Below are positions 34,260 through 44,600 of a stretch of 64,000 bases of DNA, piece by piece. Each line of letters begins with the position of its first letter. The first letter of the stretch is position 1. A program made the position numbers and the translations under genes. Source of the DNA: Hyalangium ruber (lineage in GTDB: Bacteria; Myxococcota; Myxococcia; Myxococcales; Myxococcaceae); contig NZ_JAXIVS010000010.1 of assembly GCF_034259325.1 (NCBI RefSeq), positions 248,001 to 312,000 on the forward strand, written 5' to 3'. The notes beneath the pieces were generated by a model. The model was not told the origin of the DNA, did not search any database, and saw only the letters and a program-made list of their open reading frames with translations.

Positions 34260-34276
34260 GACAACGCGCCAGGCGG

Positions 34277-35281
34277 CTATGCCGAGACGAGGCTGGAGAG
34301 CCTGCGCCAGTCGACGAGCTGGACGCTCTCCTCGGCGAGCTCGAACTCCACGGAGCGGCGCATGCCGAGCAAGTCGCCAGCAATCTGGAAGGGCACCTCG
34401 CGGTCGAAGTCCATGCGCACGCGCTCGACGAGGAAGTCGTGCATGTTGCGCATGGGGTGCTCACCGCGCCACAGCTTGAACATGTTGCGCGTGGCCTCGA
34501 GCACGCTGGCACCGTAGACGCGCACCGAGAGGCGGTGAGGCATGGCCTGGGCGAAGGGGAAGGCCTTGAAGCCAAAGCCCCACTCGGGCGTGGTGGCGGC
34601 GCCCGCGACGCCCACGGGGCCACGGTACAGCAGGGCGCCCGTGTCGCCGTTCGGCAGGGGGCGGATGGCGCGGTGCGCATCCACGGTGAGGGCGGGCGCG
34701 CCGAGGTTGTAGACGGAGACCCGCGGGGTGTTGTCGCCGAACACGTGGCGGGGAATGGTGCGGGTGAACATCGCGCCCAGGTAGCCGCGCAGGCCGGACT
34801 GGGTGCCCTTGAGCGGGCCCGCGGAGGCGAGCTGGCTCTTGAAGTCCTGAATCATCTCCGCGTCCCAGCCCGTGCCGGCGAAGGGAGCCAGGCGGCCCTC
34901 CACGCGCACGAGGCCGAAGGGACGCAGGGGCGGCAGGCGCTCGCCATAGGCGGCCAGCTGCTTGAGGGCCACTGCGGGCCGGGGAGCGCCGGTGACATGG
35001 GCCCACGCGTTGCCGGTGCCGAGCGGGAGCACGCCGATGGCGGGGAGCGCCAGACCCTGGGCGCGCATCTCATTGAGGAGGCCGGTGATGGTGCCGTCGC
35101 CGCCGCCCGCGAGCAGGAGCGAGGGGGGGTTGGTCCGCAGTTGCTGGTCGATCCAGGTGCGGGCCTCGTCCATCGAGCGGGTCAGGGCCACGCGGGCACG
35201 GGGGAGGAATCGCTGCACGAGGCCTCCGACGACTTCGGAGCCACGGCGGGCACGCAGGTTGACGAGGACGGCGATGTTCAT
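34277..35281 (-). CDS. Diacylglycerol/lipid kinase family protein
   Basis: A 334-residue protein of the DAGK catalytic-domain family (YegS/BmrU-like). It has the N-terminal AVLVNLRARRGS strand, the GGGDGT nucleotide-binding motif (LLLAGGGDGTI), the GVLPLGTGNAWA loop and FAGTGWDAEMI. The family phosphorylates diacylglycerol, sphingoid or related lipids with ATP; the actual lipid is unknown. ATG 35281 has GGGGAGAG about 12 bases upstream; a TTG seven codons earlier is the alternative. It ends 18 bases from the nrtR promoter but points towards it on the same strand, so read-through into nrtR is possible. Confidence 0.88.
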   Translation of the reverse strand: MNIAVLVNLRARRGSEVVGGLVQRFLPRARVALTRSMDEARTWIDQQLRTNPPSLLLAGGGDGTITGLLNEMRAQGLALPAIGVLPLGTGNAWAHVTGAPRPAVALKQLAAYGERLPPLRPFGLVRVEGRLAPFAGTGWDAEMIQDFKSQLASAGPLKGTQSGLRGYLGAMFTRTIPRHVFGDNTPRVSVYNLGAPALTVDAHRAIRPLPNGDTGALLYRGPVGVAGAATTPEWGFGFKAFPFAQAMPHRLSVRVYGASVLEATRNMFKLWRGEHPMRNMHDFLVERVRMDFDREVPFQIAGDLLGMRRSVEFELAEESVQLVDWRRLSSLVSA

Positions 35282-35372
35282 AGGCGGCAGGACTCTCCCC
35301 AAGCCATGTCATGGCCCTGTCACGACAGGCGGGGTGGTGGGTGTCATTCCTCCAGGTGTCCGAAGGTGGACG

Positions 35373-36377
35373 TCACGCTCCGAGCGCTTCCACGACTCGG
35401 AGCCCGAGGCGGCGCCCTGCCGCACTGCGTCGCAGGGAGGCGACAGAGGCCAGGAGGCCTCCGGCCAGCAGGAGGCGCTTGAACCACAGCCGAGCAGGGG
35501 AGCGGTAGCCGGCACTGCGGCCGGTCCCCTGGGCCATGGGCTGGAAGAGATTGCCCGAGGTGCGGGACTGGCGCCGATCCTCGAAGTGCTTGGACTCGGT
35601 CATGGAGCGCATGGCCTTCTCGGAGGCCCAGGGCAGCAGGGTGTGGAGCGCGGCGAAGACACGGCGGGAGGGCCCGATGAAGAGCTCGCGACGAGGGCGC
35701 TCGAGGACGCGGGCGATGGCGCGAGCGACGCGCTCGGGAGAGTAGATGGGCTCCACGGGGCGCAGGCGCCAACCGGTGTAGTTGGCGGAGTGCTGCCACA
35801 GAGGTGTGTCGACGGCGGCGGGGAGGACGGTGCAGACGTGAATGCCCGTGCCCTCGAACTCCTGGCGGATGGAGGAGGAGAAGCCGCGCACGGCGAACTT
35901 CGAGGCGGCATACGCGCTGACATAAGGCCCGGCGGTGGAGCCGAAGACGGAGGAGACATTGACGAGGGTGCCCCGGCCCTGGCGGCGGAACTGGGCGAGC
36001 GCGGCGCGAGCGCCGTACACGGTGCCGAAGAAGTTGGTCTCCATCACCTGGCGGAAGGCCTCGTCAGGGGTCTCCTCCAAGCGGCCGAGCAGGTAGACGC
36101 CCGCGTTGTTCACCCAGCCATCGATGCGGCCAAAGGCCTGTACAGCCTGGGCGGCGAGAGCACGGACGGCGTCGGCCTCGGAGACATCCGTGGGAATGGA
36201 GAGACAACGGATGCCGAGGGCCTCGCACTGCTGGGCGAGCTCATCGAGCGGCTCTTCGCGGCGCGCGGCGAGGACAAGGTGAGCACCCTTCTTGGCCAGC
36301 ACGAGCGCCGTGGCACGGCCAATGCCGCTGGATGCACCGGTGATGACGATGACCTTGCCCTTCCAAGCGCGCTTCAT
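35373..36377 (-). CDS. SDR family oxidoreductase
   Basis: A 334-residue short-chain dehydrogenase/reductase with the NAD(P)-binding motif TGASSGIG, NNAG, the catalytic Ser of VNVSSVFGS and Tyr/Lys in SAYAASKFAV. The core of about 250 residues is followed by an 80-residue C-terminal extension (RRVFAALHTLLPW...LWFKRLLLAGGLLASVASL) with a hydrophobic stretch that may bind membrane. This layout is common in SDRs acting on lipids or isoprenoids. GGGAGGG precedes ATG 36377. It lies 91 bases upstream of the lipid kinase on the same strand, so joint lipid modification is possible but unproven. Confidence 0.9.
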   Translation of the reverse strand: MKRAWKGKVIVITGASSGIGRATALVLAKKGAHLVLAARREEPLDELAQQCEALGIRCLSIPTDVSEADAVRALAAQAVQAFGRIDGWVNNAGVYLLGRLEETPDEAFRQVMETNFFGTVYGARAALAQFRRQGRGTLVNVSSVFGSTAGPYVSAYAASKFAVRGFSSSIRQEFEGTGIHVCTVLPAAVDTPLWQHSANYTGWRLRPVEPIYSPERVARAIARVLERPRRELFIGPSRRVFAALHTLLPWASEKAMRSMTESKHFEDRRQSRTSGNLFQPMAQGTGRSAGYRSPARLWFKRLLLAGGLLASVASLRRSAAGRRLGLRVVEALGA

Positions 36378-36728
36378 GCGGCCCTCCCGGATGGTCCCTC
36401 CCCGCGCAAGATGGGGGAGGAAGTCCATTGGCGCACCTCGTCATGAACCGCCGCGCTGGGGAGCAAGCCAGGGAGCAGGCCTTCGCCGAGTCTCCGAATC
36501 GGGACTGGAGTCCAAAAACGAGACGGTCCGAGAGAGGTAACACGGGAGGTAGGAAAGCTTTGGGCGGAGGCTGACCTGGAGGGTCAGGAACTCGCGGCCA
36601 AGTTCCCGAAAGGCCAAGGCTTTCGAAGTTCCGGGGGGGGGCGGTTGTGGAGAAGCACGAGCGGCTGGTATCTCGGCTCCGCCTATCCGGTAGTGAACGG
36701 AACACTCCCTGCAATCCAGGGTCGCTCG
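36378..36728. other. Divergent intergenic region with a nine-G tract
   Basis: There are 351 bases between the SDR gene and the AT-rich lipoprotein gene, with no gene recognised. A run of nine G residues at 36633-36641 sits about 90 bases before the lipoprotein ATG. Homopolymer slippage there could change promoter spacing. No confident promoter boxes are visible. Confidence 0.5.
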
Positions 36729-38486
36729 ATGATCCCAACCAAGCCCCTCTTCCTCTCCGCCGTCGTCCTTCTGACAGCCTGCATCAACCTTCCGGACATC
36801 GACGCTCCCCAAGCAGAGATACAGGTCGTTACCCCCAGCGAGACTGCGTACACGAACGGTACCCTCGAGTTGAAAATGGAGGTGACAGGCGCTCCCCCAG
36901 ACAAGGTCGAGTTGCTGGCAGGTGACGAGGTTCTCGCGACACTCGACCCGCCATACTCCTTCCAGTGGGACACGACCTCCGTGCCCGAGGGGCGCTACCG
37001 CATCATGGGCCGCGTGCATATCGCGGGTCAGTCCTTCACCAGCGCCGCACGCGAGGTGGTCGTGGACCGGACAGCGCCCCAAGTGGTGTCACGCACGCCA
37101 ACACCTGGAGCACAGAACGTCTCGATCCACGAACGGATTCAGGTGGTGTTTTCGGAGCCGATCCAGTTCAGCACCACGCCTCAAGAGTTGATGCACCTGA
37201 CCCAGAACAGCCTTGATATTCCTTGTACTGCCTCATTGAGCGCGGACGGCAATTCCGTCACGGTGACTCCCTTGTCCGCGTTGAGTGCTCCCAGCACAGC
37301 AACCCTCACCTTGAACGGCAGCGTGACAGACTTGGCTGGCAATACCCTGCCGCATCCCTCTGACCCATGGGCGTGGCAGTTGCCTTCCTGGCTCATCTGG
37401 GGCCCCATCGACGGCGCCACAGCCCCTGCCACCAATGCCTCGCTTGCCAACTACGAACTCGACAACCTTGGCAACCCCGTGGTTGCTTGGGCTATCCCCT
37501 CCTCCCCTGCTGACGAGCTCCACTTGTACCGATGGGAGGGAGCTTGGACACATCTCGGTGGTGACCTGAGCGCCTATCCAGGCAACACCCCTGCATCCGA
37601 AGTCTCGATTTCCATCGATAACTCCGCCCAAACTTTTGTGATTTGGCGCGAGAACGATGGAACTTCCAACAAGATACTTGTCCGTCGCTGGAACAGTAGC
37701 TCATGGGCTCCTCTCAGTGGCGACGCAACGACTCCACTGGAAGGTTTCTGGCCCCAATTGAAATTCGACCCTTCCGGCAACCTTGTTCTCACAAGGGCTG
37801 AACTGAGGGGAACCTCCAACTGGTTTTGTACCCATCGCTGGACCGAGTCCCAGTGGGAAGCGATTGGGGACTGCATTAACTCAAGGACGGCAAGCGCGGA
37901 TGCTTTTCCTGTTCTCACTTTTAGAAACACGGGTCACCCAGCCCTTGGATGGATCAGCCCCAAGGAAGCGTCCTCAAACATCCTGTACTACTATTGGAAC
38001 GGCAGCACCTGGATAGACCTTGCGGATGACGCGGGAACTGAATTCGATCAATACGTCGCCTATGGAAGCTACCTCTCCTTGCAAACCACGACCTCAGGGC
38101 ACCCACTGGTAGTATGGACTGAGAAGGAGAATGACCGCGACTATATCCAAACTCATCTTTGGTCTGCCACTCAGTGGCTCCCTCTGGGAAGCAGGATCGC
38201 TGTAAACTCTTCCAATCCACCAAATTACGCCGTCGTTATCGAAGAATCCGGCACGCCTCTCCTCGCTTGGTCTCGATATACTCTTAGCGGGCTAGACCAT
38301 CAACTTCACGTCTGGCGGTGGGCAGACAATGAATGGCGCCCCATCAGCGAACCGCTCGTCTTTGAAAGCTTACGTGGCAACATCCGGATACATCCCAACA
38401 AACTGGGGCATATTCTGATCTCCTGGGTAGAGAGCCGCGGAGGCTCCACTGCCCCCAGAGTCCACTTTCGACGCTTTAATCGCTAG
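36729..38486 (+). CDS. Ig-like lipoprotein with WD/kelch-like repeats, atypically low GC
   Basis: A 585-residue predicted lipoprotein (VVLLTAC, Cys18). Residues about 25-125 form an Ig-like domain (ELKMEVTGAPPDKVELLAGDEVLATLDPPYSFQWDT in two pieces). Residues about 125-225 are an SbsA/Big_5-like domain (SRTPTPGAQNVSIHERIQVVFSEPI). The rest is a propeller of repeats of the type ...GNPVVAW...LHLYRWEGAWTHLGG (also FVIWRENDG, LVVWTEKEND, LLAWSRYTL, ILISWVES). These resemble myxobacterial repeat lipoproteins. From about 37.4 kb to the stop the DNA drops to roughly half G+C (one 60-base line is about 43%), with many AT-ending codons, unlike all neighbours. This suggests recent acquisition. Function unknown. 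Confidence 0.78.
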   Translation: MIPTKPLFLSAVVLLTACINLPDIDAPQAEIQVVTPSETAYTNGTLELKMEVTGAPPDKVELLAGDEVLATLDPPYSFQWDTTSVPEGRYRIMGRVHIAGQSFTSAAREVVVDRTAPQVVSRTPTPGAQNVSIHERIQVVFSEPIQFSTTPQELMHLTQNSLDIPCTASLSADGNSVTVTPLSALSAPSTATLTLNGSVTDLAGNTLPHPSDPWAWQLPSWLIWGPIDGATAPATNASLANYELDNLGNPVVAWAIPSSPADELHLYRWEGAWTHLGGDLSAYPGNTPASEVSISIDNSAQTFVIWRENDGTSNKILVRRWNSSSWAPLSGDATTPLEGFWPQLKFDPSGNLVLTRAELRGTSNWFCTHRWTESQWEAIGDCINSRTASADAFPVLTFRNTGHPALGWISPKEASSNILYYYWNGSTWIDLADDAGTEFDQYVAYGSYLSLQTTTSGHPLVVWTEKENDRDYIQTHLWSATQWLPLGSRIAVNSSNPPNYAVVIEESGTPLLAWSRYTLSGLDHQLHVWRWADNEWRPISEPLVFESLRGNIRIHPNKLGHILISWVESRGGSTAPRVHFRRFNR

Positions 38487-38532
38487 CCCTGGCCATTGCG
38501 CTTCTTTCCTTAACACTCCACAACCAGCTCCC

Positions 38533-40065
38533 ATGAAAAAGCTATACGTCACACTCGCCACACTCCTTTCGCTGACCGCACACGCCGCCCCCAAGCGACT
38601 GGTGGTGGCCAGCGGGGAGTGCAAGGACGCGGAGCTCAGCAGCCATGCCAAGGCGTTCCATGACACGCTCCAGTCCCGACAGGCCGAGGAACTTCTCAGC
38701 CTCGCGGCCTTCAACGAGCGCCTCTTCCCTCCCGCCTCCAAGAGCTTCGAGGATATCCAGCGCCAGCTCGATGCCGCGCAGAACCAGTTCTACGAGGCGC
38801 GCTACGCCAAGGCCGAGCAGGCCATCGACGAGGCGCTCAAGGAGATCTCCCGCCTCCCCGTCGGCGATACCCGCTGGCAGCTCTACCTCAACGCCCAGCT
38901 CCTCCATGCTCTCAACTACCGCTCCATGGGCAAGGTGAAGGAGAGCGACACCGCCTTCCTCAACGTCCTGCGCCTCAAGCCCCAGCACAAGCTGGACCCC
39001 GCTCTCTACGCCCCCTCCATCCGCCAGGCGTTCGACAAGGCCCGGGGCGAGCTCGCCAAGGCCAAGAAGGTCAAGCTCGCCGTGAGGTCCACCGTCCCCG
39101 CCTCCGACGTCTACCTGGATGGCCTCAAGGTGGGTCAGACACCCTTGAATCTCGAGGTCCTCGCGGGCGCCTACGACATCACCCTCGTGAAGGGCTCCGC
39201 CGTCAGTTTTCCGCGTCAGATCCAGGCTCAAGGGTCAGACACTCCCATCCTGGTTGATCTCGCCTACGAGGGCTCCGTCACCGCCAGCCCCTATCCCTGC
39301 CTTGCCGCTACGGACAGGGCCGATGAGCGCACGCTCAGCCATGCCATCCGTCTCGGTGGCACTCTCGGCGTCGAGGAGGTCATCCTCGTCCGCCTGGAGC
39401 GCCCCAGCAGCGGGCCCAACTGGTTCGCCGCCATCGTGCTCAATGTCGAGGGTGGCCAGAAGGTTCGCGAGGGCGGATTCAAGACCCAGGGCTTCGATGC
39501 GCCCCTCGACTCCCTCTCAGCCCTCGTGGACTTCGTCACCACGGGCAAGGACCAGCCCCCCCTCGTCGTGTCCAATACCAATGGCAAGGCCCCCTGGGTT
39601 CAGTCCTCCGGCGCTCCGGTGTCCTCCGGTCCTGGGACTCCCTCCGACCCGGATATTTCGGCGCCGGATCGGCTCCTGGAGGGGGGGGAGGCTTCGTCTC
39701 GAACCGGCTCGGGCTCCACCTCGGCCCTGCGCGTGGCCTCTTATGTGACGCTGGGCGCCGGCGTCGCCGCCCTCGGTGGCGCCGGCGCCGTGCGGCTCAT
39801 GGCCCAGAAGGATCTCGACGCACTCGAGCAGCGGCTCAACGCCAGCGGACGCATCAACGCCAACGACGCGGAGTCCCTCGAGCTTCGTGACTCGCTCGCT
39901 TCCAAGGGCAACATGATCACCGGGCTCCTCATCGGCTCGGGGGCCGCGATCACCACGGGGGCCGTGCTCTTCCTCGCGTCTCCCTCCCATGAGCCCCCGC
40001 CCGTCAGCGTGGGTGTCTCACCCAGCCCCGGAGGGGCTTCCGTTTCCCTCTCGGGCTCGTTCTGA
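38533..40065 (+). CDS. Secreted/periplasmic PEGA-domain protein
   Basis: A 510-residue protein with a signal peptide (about 1-18, ending AHA). Residues about 70-165 are helical and TPR-like (YEARYAKAEQAIDEALKEI...LNAQLLHALNYRSMGK). A PEGA domain follows at about 180-240 (VPASDVYLDGLKVGQTPLNLEVLAGAYDITL). Near the C-terminus are two hydrophobic segments (VASYVTLGAGVAALGGAGAV and ITGLLIGSGAAITTGAVLF) that may anchor it. PEGA modules are surface or envelope-associated in myxobacteria; no enzyme motif is seen. A G8 tract at 39681-39688 lies inside the coding region (residues LEGGEAS). High GC resumes at this gene. Confidence 0.8.
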   Translation: MKKLYVTLATLLSLTAHAAPKRLVVASGECKDAELSSHAKAFHDTLQSRQAEELLSLAAFNERLFPPASKSFEDIQRQLDAAQNQFYEARYAKAEQAIDEALKEISRLPVGDTRWQLYLNAQLLHALNYRSMGKVKESDTAFLNVLRLKPQHKLDPALYAPSIRQAFDKARGELAKAKKVKLAVRSTVPASDVYLDGLKVGQTPLNLEVLAGAYDITLVKGSAVSFPRQIQAQGSDTPILVDLAYEGSVTASPYPCLAATDRADERTLSHAIRLGGTLGVEEVILVRLERPSSGPNWFAAIVLNVEGGQKVREGGFKTQGFDAPLDSLSALVDFVTTGKDQPPLVVSNTNGKAPWVQSSGAPVSSGPGTPSDPDISAPDRLLEGGEASSRTGSGSTSALRVASYVTLGAGVAALGGAGAVRLMAQKDLDALEQRLNASGRINANDAESLELRDSLASKGNMITGLLIGSGAAITTGAVLFLASPSHEPPPVSVGVSPSPGGASVSLSGSF

Positions 40066-40092
40066 GCACGCGTCTGGGTAGAGTGCGCCCCC

Positions 40093-41511
40093 ATGCGCAC
40101 TCTGCTTGCCCTGCTGCTGGCCACCAGCGCCGCCTCCGCCGCCCCGGTCCGGACCTTCCGCGTCGACTACTTCCACACCGGGAACGCTACCGAGGAGCGC
40201 TTCAGCCTCGACCGGCTCGTCCTCGAACCGCTCCCGTGGCCCGGTAACCCCTCGCGCCCCGTCGACGAGACCAACCTCGGCAAGTACCTCTTCGAGGTCC
40301 GCGACAGCGCCACCAACCGCCTCCTCTACTCGCGCGGCTTCGCCTCCATCTATGGCGAGTGGGAGACCACCTCGGAAGCCAAGGAGGTTCACCGCACCTT
40401 CCACGAGTCCTTGCGCTTCCCCGCTCCCGAGAAGCCCGTCCAGGTCCTCCTCAAGAAGCGCGATGCCCGAAACGCCTTCCGGGAGATCTGGTCCCTCGCC
40501 GTCGACCCGAAGGACATGTTCGTCGACCCGTCCGCTCCCGCCTCGCCCGGGCCCCTGTTGCCGCTGCTCCAGAGCGGGCCTCCCGCCGAGAAGGTCGACC
40601 TGCTCATCCTCGGCGACGGCTACACCGCCCAGGAGCGCCCCAAGTTCGAGAAGGACGCGCGCCGCCTCGTGGACATCCTCTTCACCTTCTCGCCCTTCAA
40701 GGAGCGCAAGGCCGACTTCAACGTCTGGGGCCTCGTCCCCGCCGCCGCCGAGTCCGGCATCTCGCGGCCGTCCACCGGCATCCACCGCCGCTCCCCCGTG
40801 GGCGCCACCTATGACGCCTTCGGCAGCGAGCGCTACGTGCTCACCTTCGATAACCGCGCCTTCCGCGACACCGCCGCCTTCGCGCCCTACGACTTCGTGG
40901 AGATCCTCGTCAACGGCAACACCTACGGAGGCGGCGGCATCTTCGGCCTCTATGGCACCGTGGCCTCCGACAGCCTCTGGTCCCCGTACATCTTCGTCCA
41001 CGAGTTCGGCCACCACTTCGCCGGCCTCGCCGACGAGTACTACACCTCCGACTCCGCCTACCTGCCCGCCGAGGACCGCCCCGAGCCCTGGGAGAAGAAC
41101 GTCACCGCGCTCAAGGACCCCGCGCAGCTCAAGTGGAAGGCGCTCCTCTCACCCGCCACGCCCCTGCCCACGCCCTGGAGCAAGGAGGCCTACGAGACGC
41201 ACGCTCGCGACATCCAGCAGCGCCGCCGGCAGATTCGCGCCGAGCGCCGCCCCGAGTCCGAAATGGATGCCCTCTTCACCCGCCAGCGTGACTGGGAGGA
41301 GAAATTCCTCTCCTCCCAGAAACACTCCGGCAAGGTGGGCGCTTTCGAGGGCGCCATGTACGAGGCTCGCGGCTACTACCGCCCCCAGGTCGACTGCGTC
41401 ATGTTCACCCGCGACCGCGTGCCCTTCTGCGGCGTGTGCCAGCACGCCCTCACCGAAGTCATCGAGCTGTACGCCGGAAAACCCGCCAAGTCGGGCGCGT
41501 CATCACCGTGA
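40093..41511 (+). CDS. Secreted M64-family (IgA peptidase-like) metallopeptidase
   Basis: A 472-residue exported protein (signal peptide 1-16, SAASA). The N-terminal beta-rich M64_N-type domain (about 18-145) opens FRVDYFHTGNATEERFSLD. The catalytic domain (about 165-460) starts KVDLLILGDGYTAQE and carries the zinc motif H303-E-F-G-H307 followed by GLADEYY, where the Asp supplies the third ligand typical of M64. The family was founded on a Clostridium IgA protease; in a predatory soil bacterium a general extracellular protease is more plausible. It is close behind the PEGA gene (27 bases) and may share its transcript. Confidence 0.9.
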   Translation: MRTLLALLLATSAASAAPVRTFRVDYFHTGNATEERFSLDRLVLEPLPWPGNPSRPVDETNLGKYLFEVRDSATNRLLYSRGFASIYGEWETTSEAKEVHRTFHESLRFPAPEKPVQVLLKKRDARNAFREIWSLAVDPKDMFVDPSAPASPGPLLPLLQSGPPAEKVDLLILGDGYTAQERPKFEKDARRLVDILFTFSPFKERKADFNVWGLVPAAAESGISRPSTGIHRRSPVGATYDAFGSERYVLTFDNRAFRDTAAFAPYDFVEILVNGNTYGGGGIFGLYGTVASDSLWSPYIFVHEFGHHFAGLADEYYTSDSAYLPAEDRPEPWEKNVTALKDPAQLKWKALLSPATPLPTPWSKEAYETHARDIQQRRRQIRAERRPESEMDALFTRQRDWEEKFLSSQKHSGKVGAFEGAMYEARGYYRPQVDCVMFTRDRVPFCGVCQHALTEVIELYAGKPAKSGASSP

Positions 41512-41631
41512 AAACAGACCTCGCGCGTTAATCCATGTGTGACATGCCGATGGCATGGAGCGGCAGCGTGGACGTGCCTTCCGGAGTGGGTGTAAGGGTA
41601 TTCGCATCCAGACACCCCAGGGAGGTTGTTC

Positions 41632-44600
41632 ATGTTGAAGCGCAGCTGGCTCCAGGCGCTCTGTGCCGTCGTGTGCGTACTGGCGCTCGCGGGATGTGGT
41701 GGCGATGAGTGTACGAGCCCTACGGACTGTCGTAACGAGAAGGGAGCTCCGCCCGCAGGCAAAACGTACGCCTGTGTAGAGAACAAGTGTGAGTTGAGGG
41801 ATGCGCCGGACACCGAGGTGAAGTGCGAGCCCGAGTGCGCCAGTGGCCTGGTCTGCGACACCAGCTCCGGCACTGGCGTGTGCCGCACCTGCTCGGCGAC
41901 CGCGGGCTGCACCGCGCCGCTCATCTGCGACGTGGCGGCCAACAACGGCCAGGGCGTGTGCAAGACCTGCACGGACTCGACGACCACCGGCACCGACCTG
42001 GGCTGCGCCTCCAACGCCCCGGTGTGTGACACCTCGGGCAGCAACGGCCAGGGCGTGTGCAAGACCTGCGCGGACTCGGCCTCGGGCACGGGCGCCGACC
42101 AGGGCTGCTCCACCAGCACCCCGATCTGCGACGCCACCGCCAACAGCGGCGCGGGCGTGTGCAAGGCGTGCTTCGACACGGCCTCGGGTACTGGCCAGGA
42201 CCTGGGTTGCTCGGCGACCTCCCCTGTCTGCGACCCCACGTCCGCCAACGGCGTGGGCGCGTGCAAGACCTGCACGGACACCGCGCAGGGCACCGACACC
42301 GACCTGGGCTGCTCCGACACCGCCCCCATCTGCAACACCACCGCCAGCGGCGGCCGCGGCGCGTGCAGGGCGTGCGTGGACTCGCTCACGGGTACCGACC
42401 TGGGCTGCTCCGACACCGCCCCCATCTGCGACACCTCGGGCTCCAGCGGCGTGGGCGTGTGCAAGACCTGCACGGACTCGGCCACGGGCACCGGCACGGA
42501 TCAGGGCTGCTCTGCCACCACTCCCATTTGTAACCCCGACGCCAACAGTGGCTCCGGCGTGTGCAAGGTGTGCGCGACCTCGGCCACCGGTGGTACGGAC
42601 GTGGGATGCTCGGCGACCACGCCTGTGTGTGACCTGGACGCCAACAATGGCGCGGGCGCCTGCAGGTTGTGCGCGGACACAGCTACGGGCGCGGCGACCG
42701 ACACGGGCTGCAGCGCGACCTCCCCCCTGTGCGCGCCCACGGCCAACAATGGCGCCGGCGCCTGCAGGGTCTGCATGAATACCGTGGGCCCTGACGAGAG
42801 CGGCACGGACGTGGGGTGCTTTGCTCCCACCTCCATCTGCGACACCGCGGCCGCCAACGGCGCTGGCGTGTGCAAGGTCTGCCTGGGCGCCGAGGGGTGC
42901 CCCGGCGCGCAGACGTGCAACGCAACGGGTACTGCCTGCGAGGGCTGCGAGGGCGATGCCTCGTGTACCAACCCGTCGACCCCGATCTGCAAACCGCCTC
43001 CTCCGGTCTCGACCTGCGTGGAGTGCGTCGAGAACGCGAACTGCACCACCGCGACCCGGCCCGCCTGCAACGCGACCAACTTCTGCGGATGCACGGACGA
43101 CGATCAGTGCCTGGCTGCGGCCGGCAACACCGACTTCTGCGACCTGACGGCCAACAACAGCCGCGGCGAGTGCAAGGTCTGCCTCACGGACGCGAACTGC
43201 CACTCGGTGGACCAGAACAAGCCCTACTGCGACAGCCAGACAGCCTGCATCCAGTGCCGCACCACTGCTGACTGCGCCCTGACTCAGGTGTGCAACACCA
43301 CCCTCAAGGCCTGTGAGGCCGCCCCAGGGGCGGACCCCGCTACCACCAGCGCGCAGATCGCCGCGTTCATCGCTGCTGACCCGATCGTCTACGATCCGGG
43401 GCTCCCCATCGAGAACGCCTTCGTCACCTACATCAAGCCGGCCGTGGGCGCGGACGCCGCAGGCTTCTTCCTCCAAGCGGAGGCCAATGGTCCGGCCATG
43501 TTCGTGGAGACGGATCCCTCAGCGCTGCAGGTGGGTGACCGGGTCACGATCTCCGTGACCCAGAAGTCGCTGAGGAGCGGCATCGATGCGGCCACCACCC
43601 TAGCCGCGGCTCCGACCATCGTGTCCCGGGGCCATCCGGTGCAGAACCTGAACACGGCCACCCCTGCGGGTCTCGCGGTCGACCACTCCGCGAAGGCCGA
43701 CACCGAATTCACCGTCGAAGCCAACCTCAACCAGTATGAGAGTGAGCTCGTCAGCTTCACGGGGACCCTGGGAACGGGTCCCAGCTCGCTAGGCACGGGG
43801 CACGTCGGCTTCCAGTTCACGACGACGGGCATCACGACGGGCAACAACAACGTCCGGCTCCGCGTGGCGACCACCGTGTCTGATCAGTACGAGATGGTTT
43901 CCGGCTGCCAGTTCACGCTCAAGGCGGGTCCGATGTGGCGCTTCACGCCTTCCGCCACCAGCAACGCGGCTCAGCCGTCGGCTTACTACGCCTCGGACCT
44001 GAGCGTGAGCTGCCCTGGCCCCAAGCTGCTAAGCGCTCTGCCCAGCTCACTGACGCAGGTGGTGCTGACATTCGATCGTCGGATCGACCCCAACAGCATC
44101 ACCGACGCCGCGACTCAGTTCATCTTCGAGACCGGGCTCACCACCACGGACGCGCAGGTCAATGAGCGGCAGGTCACCCTGACCACGAGCACGCAGACCC
44201 CGGGGACGACCTATAACCTGACGGTCGCGAACACCATCAAGGACACGGTCGGCACCCCTGTGCAGGCCGATGCGGACACGGCCACATTCAAGGGCTACCG
44301 GGTCCCTGCGGTGCTGCGCATCACCGAGGTCCAGCCGACCATGACCGGCAATGCCGACCTCGTGGAGCTTGTCGTCGTCACCGGGGGCAACGTGGAGAAC
44401 TTCACGCTCAATCAGGACGTGAACGCGCCGACGCTCCTGGCCACCTTCCCCGATGCCACCGTGGCTGCGGGGGACATCATCGTCGTGCATATGAACACAC
44501 CTTCGATGACCAGCGAGACGACTGGCAAGACTCAGTTCCCGTCCAGCGGCACGGCCACCAACTACGACACCGCGTGGGACTTCAAGGGAGGTACGAACCA

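Noticed and set aside
41971-42882. The regular Cys-rich repeats considered as a CRISPR array
   Set aside because: They are coding units of about 100 bp in a lipoprotein frame, without short identical repeats separated by unique spacers, and no cas genes are nearby.
41503-43476. A 657-codon minus-strand frame through the Cys-rich repeats
   Set aside because: It is low-complexity Arg/Ala/Gly text generated by the repeat units in the wrong frame.
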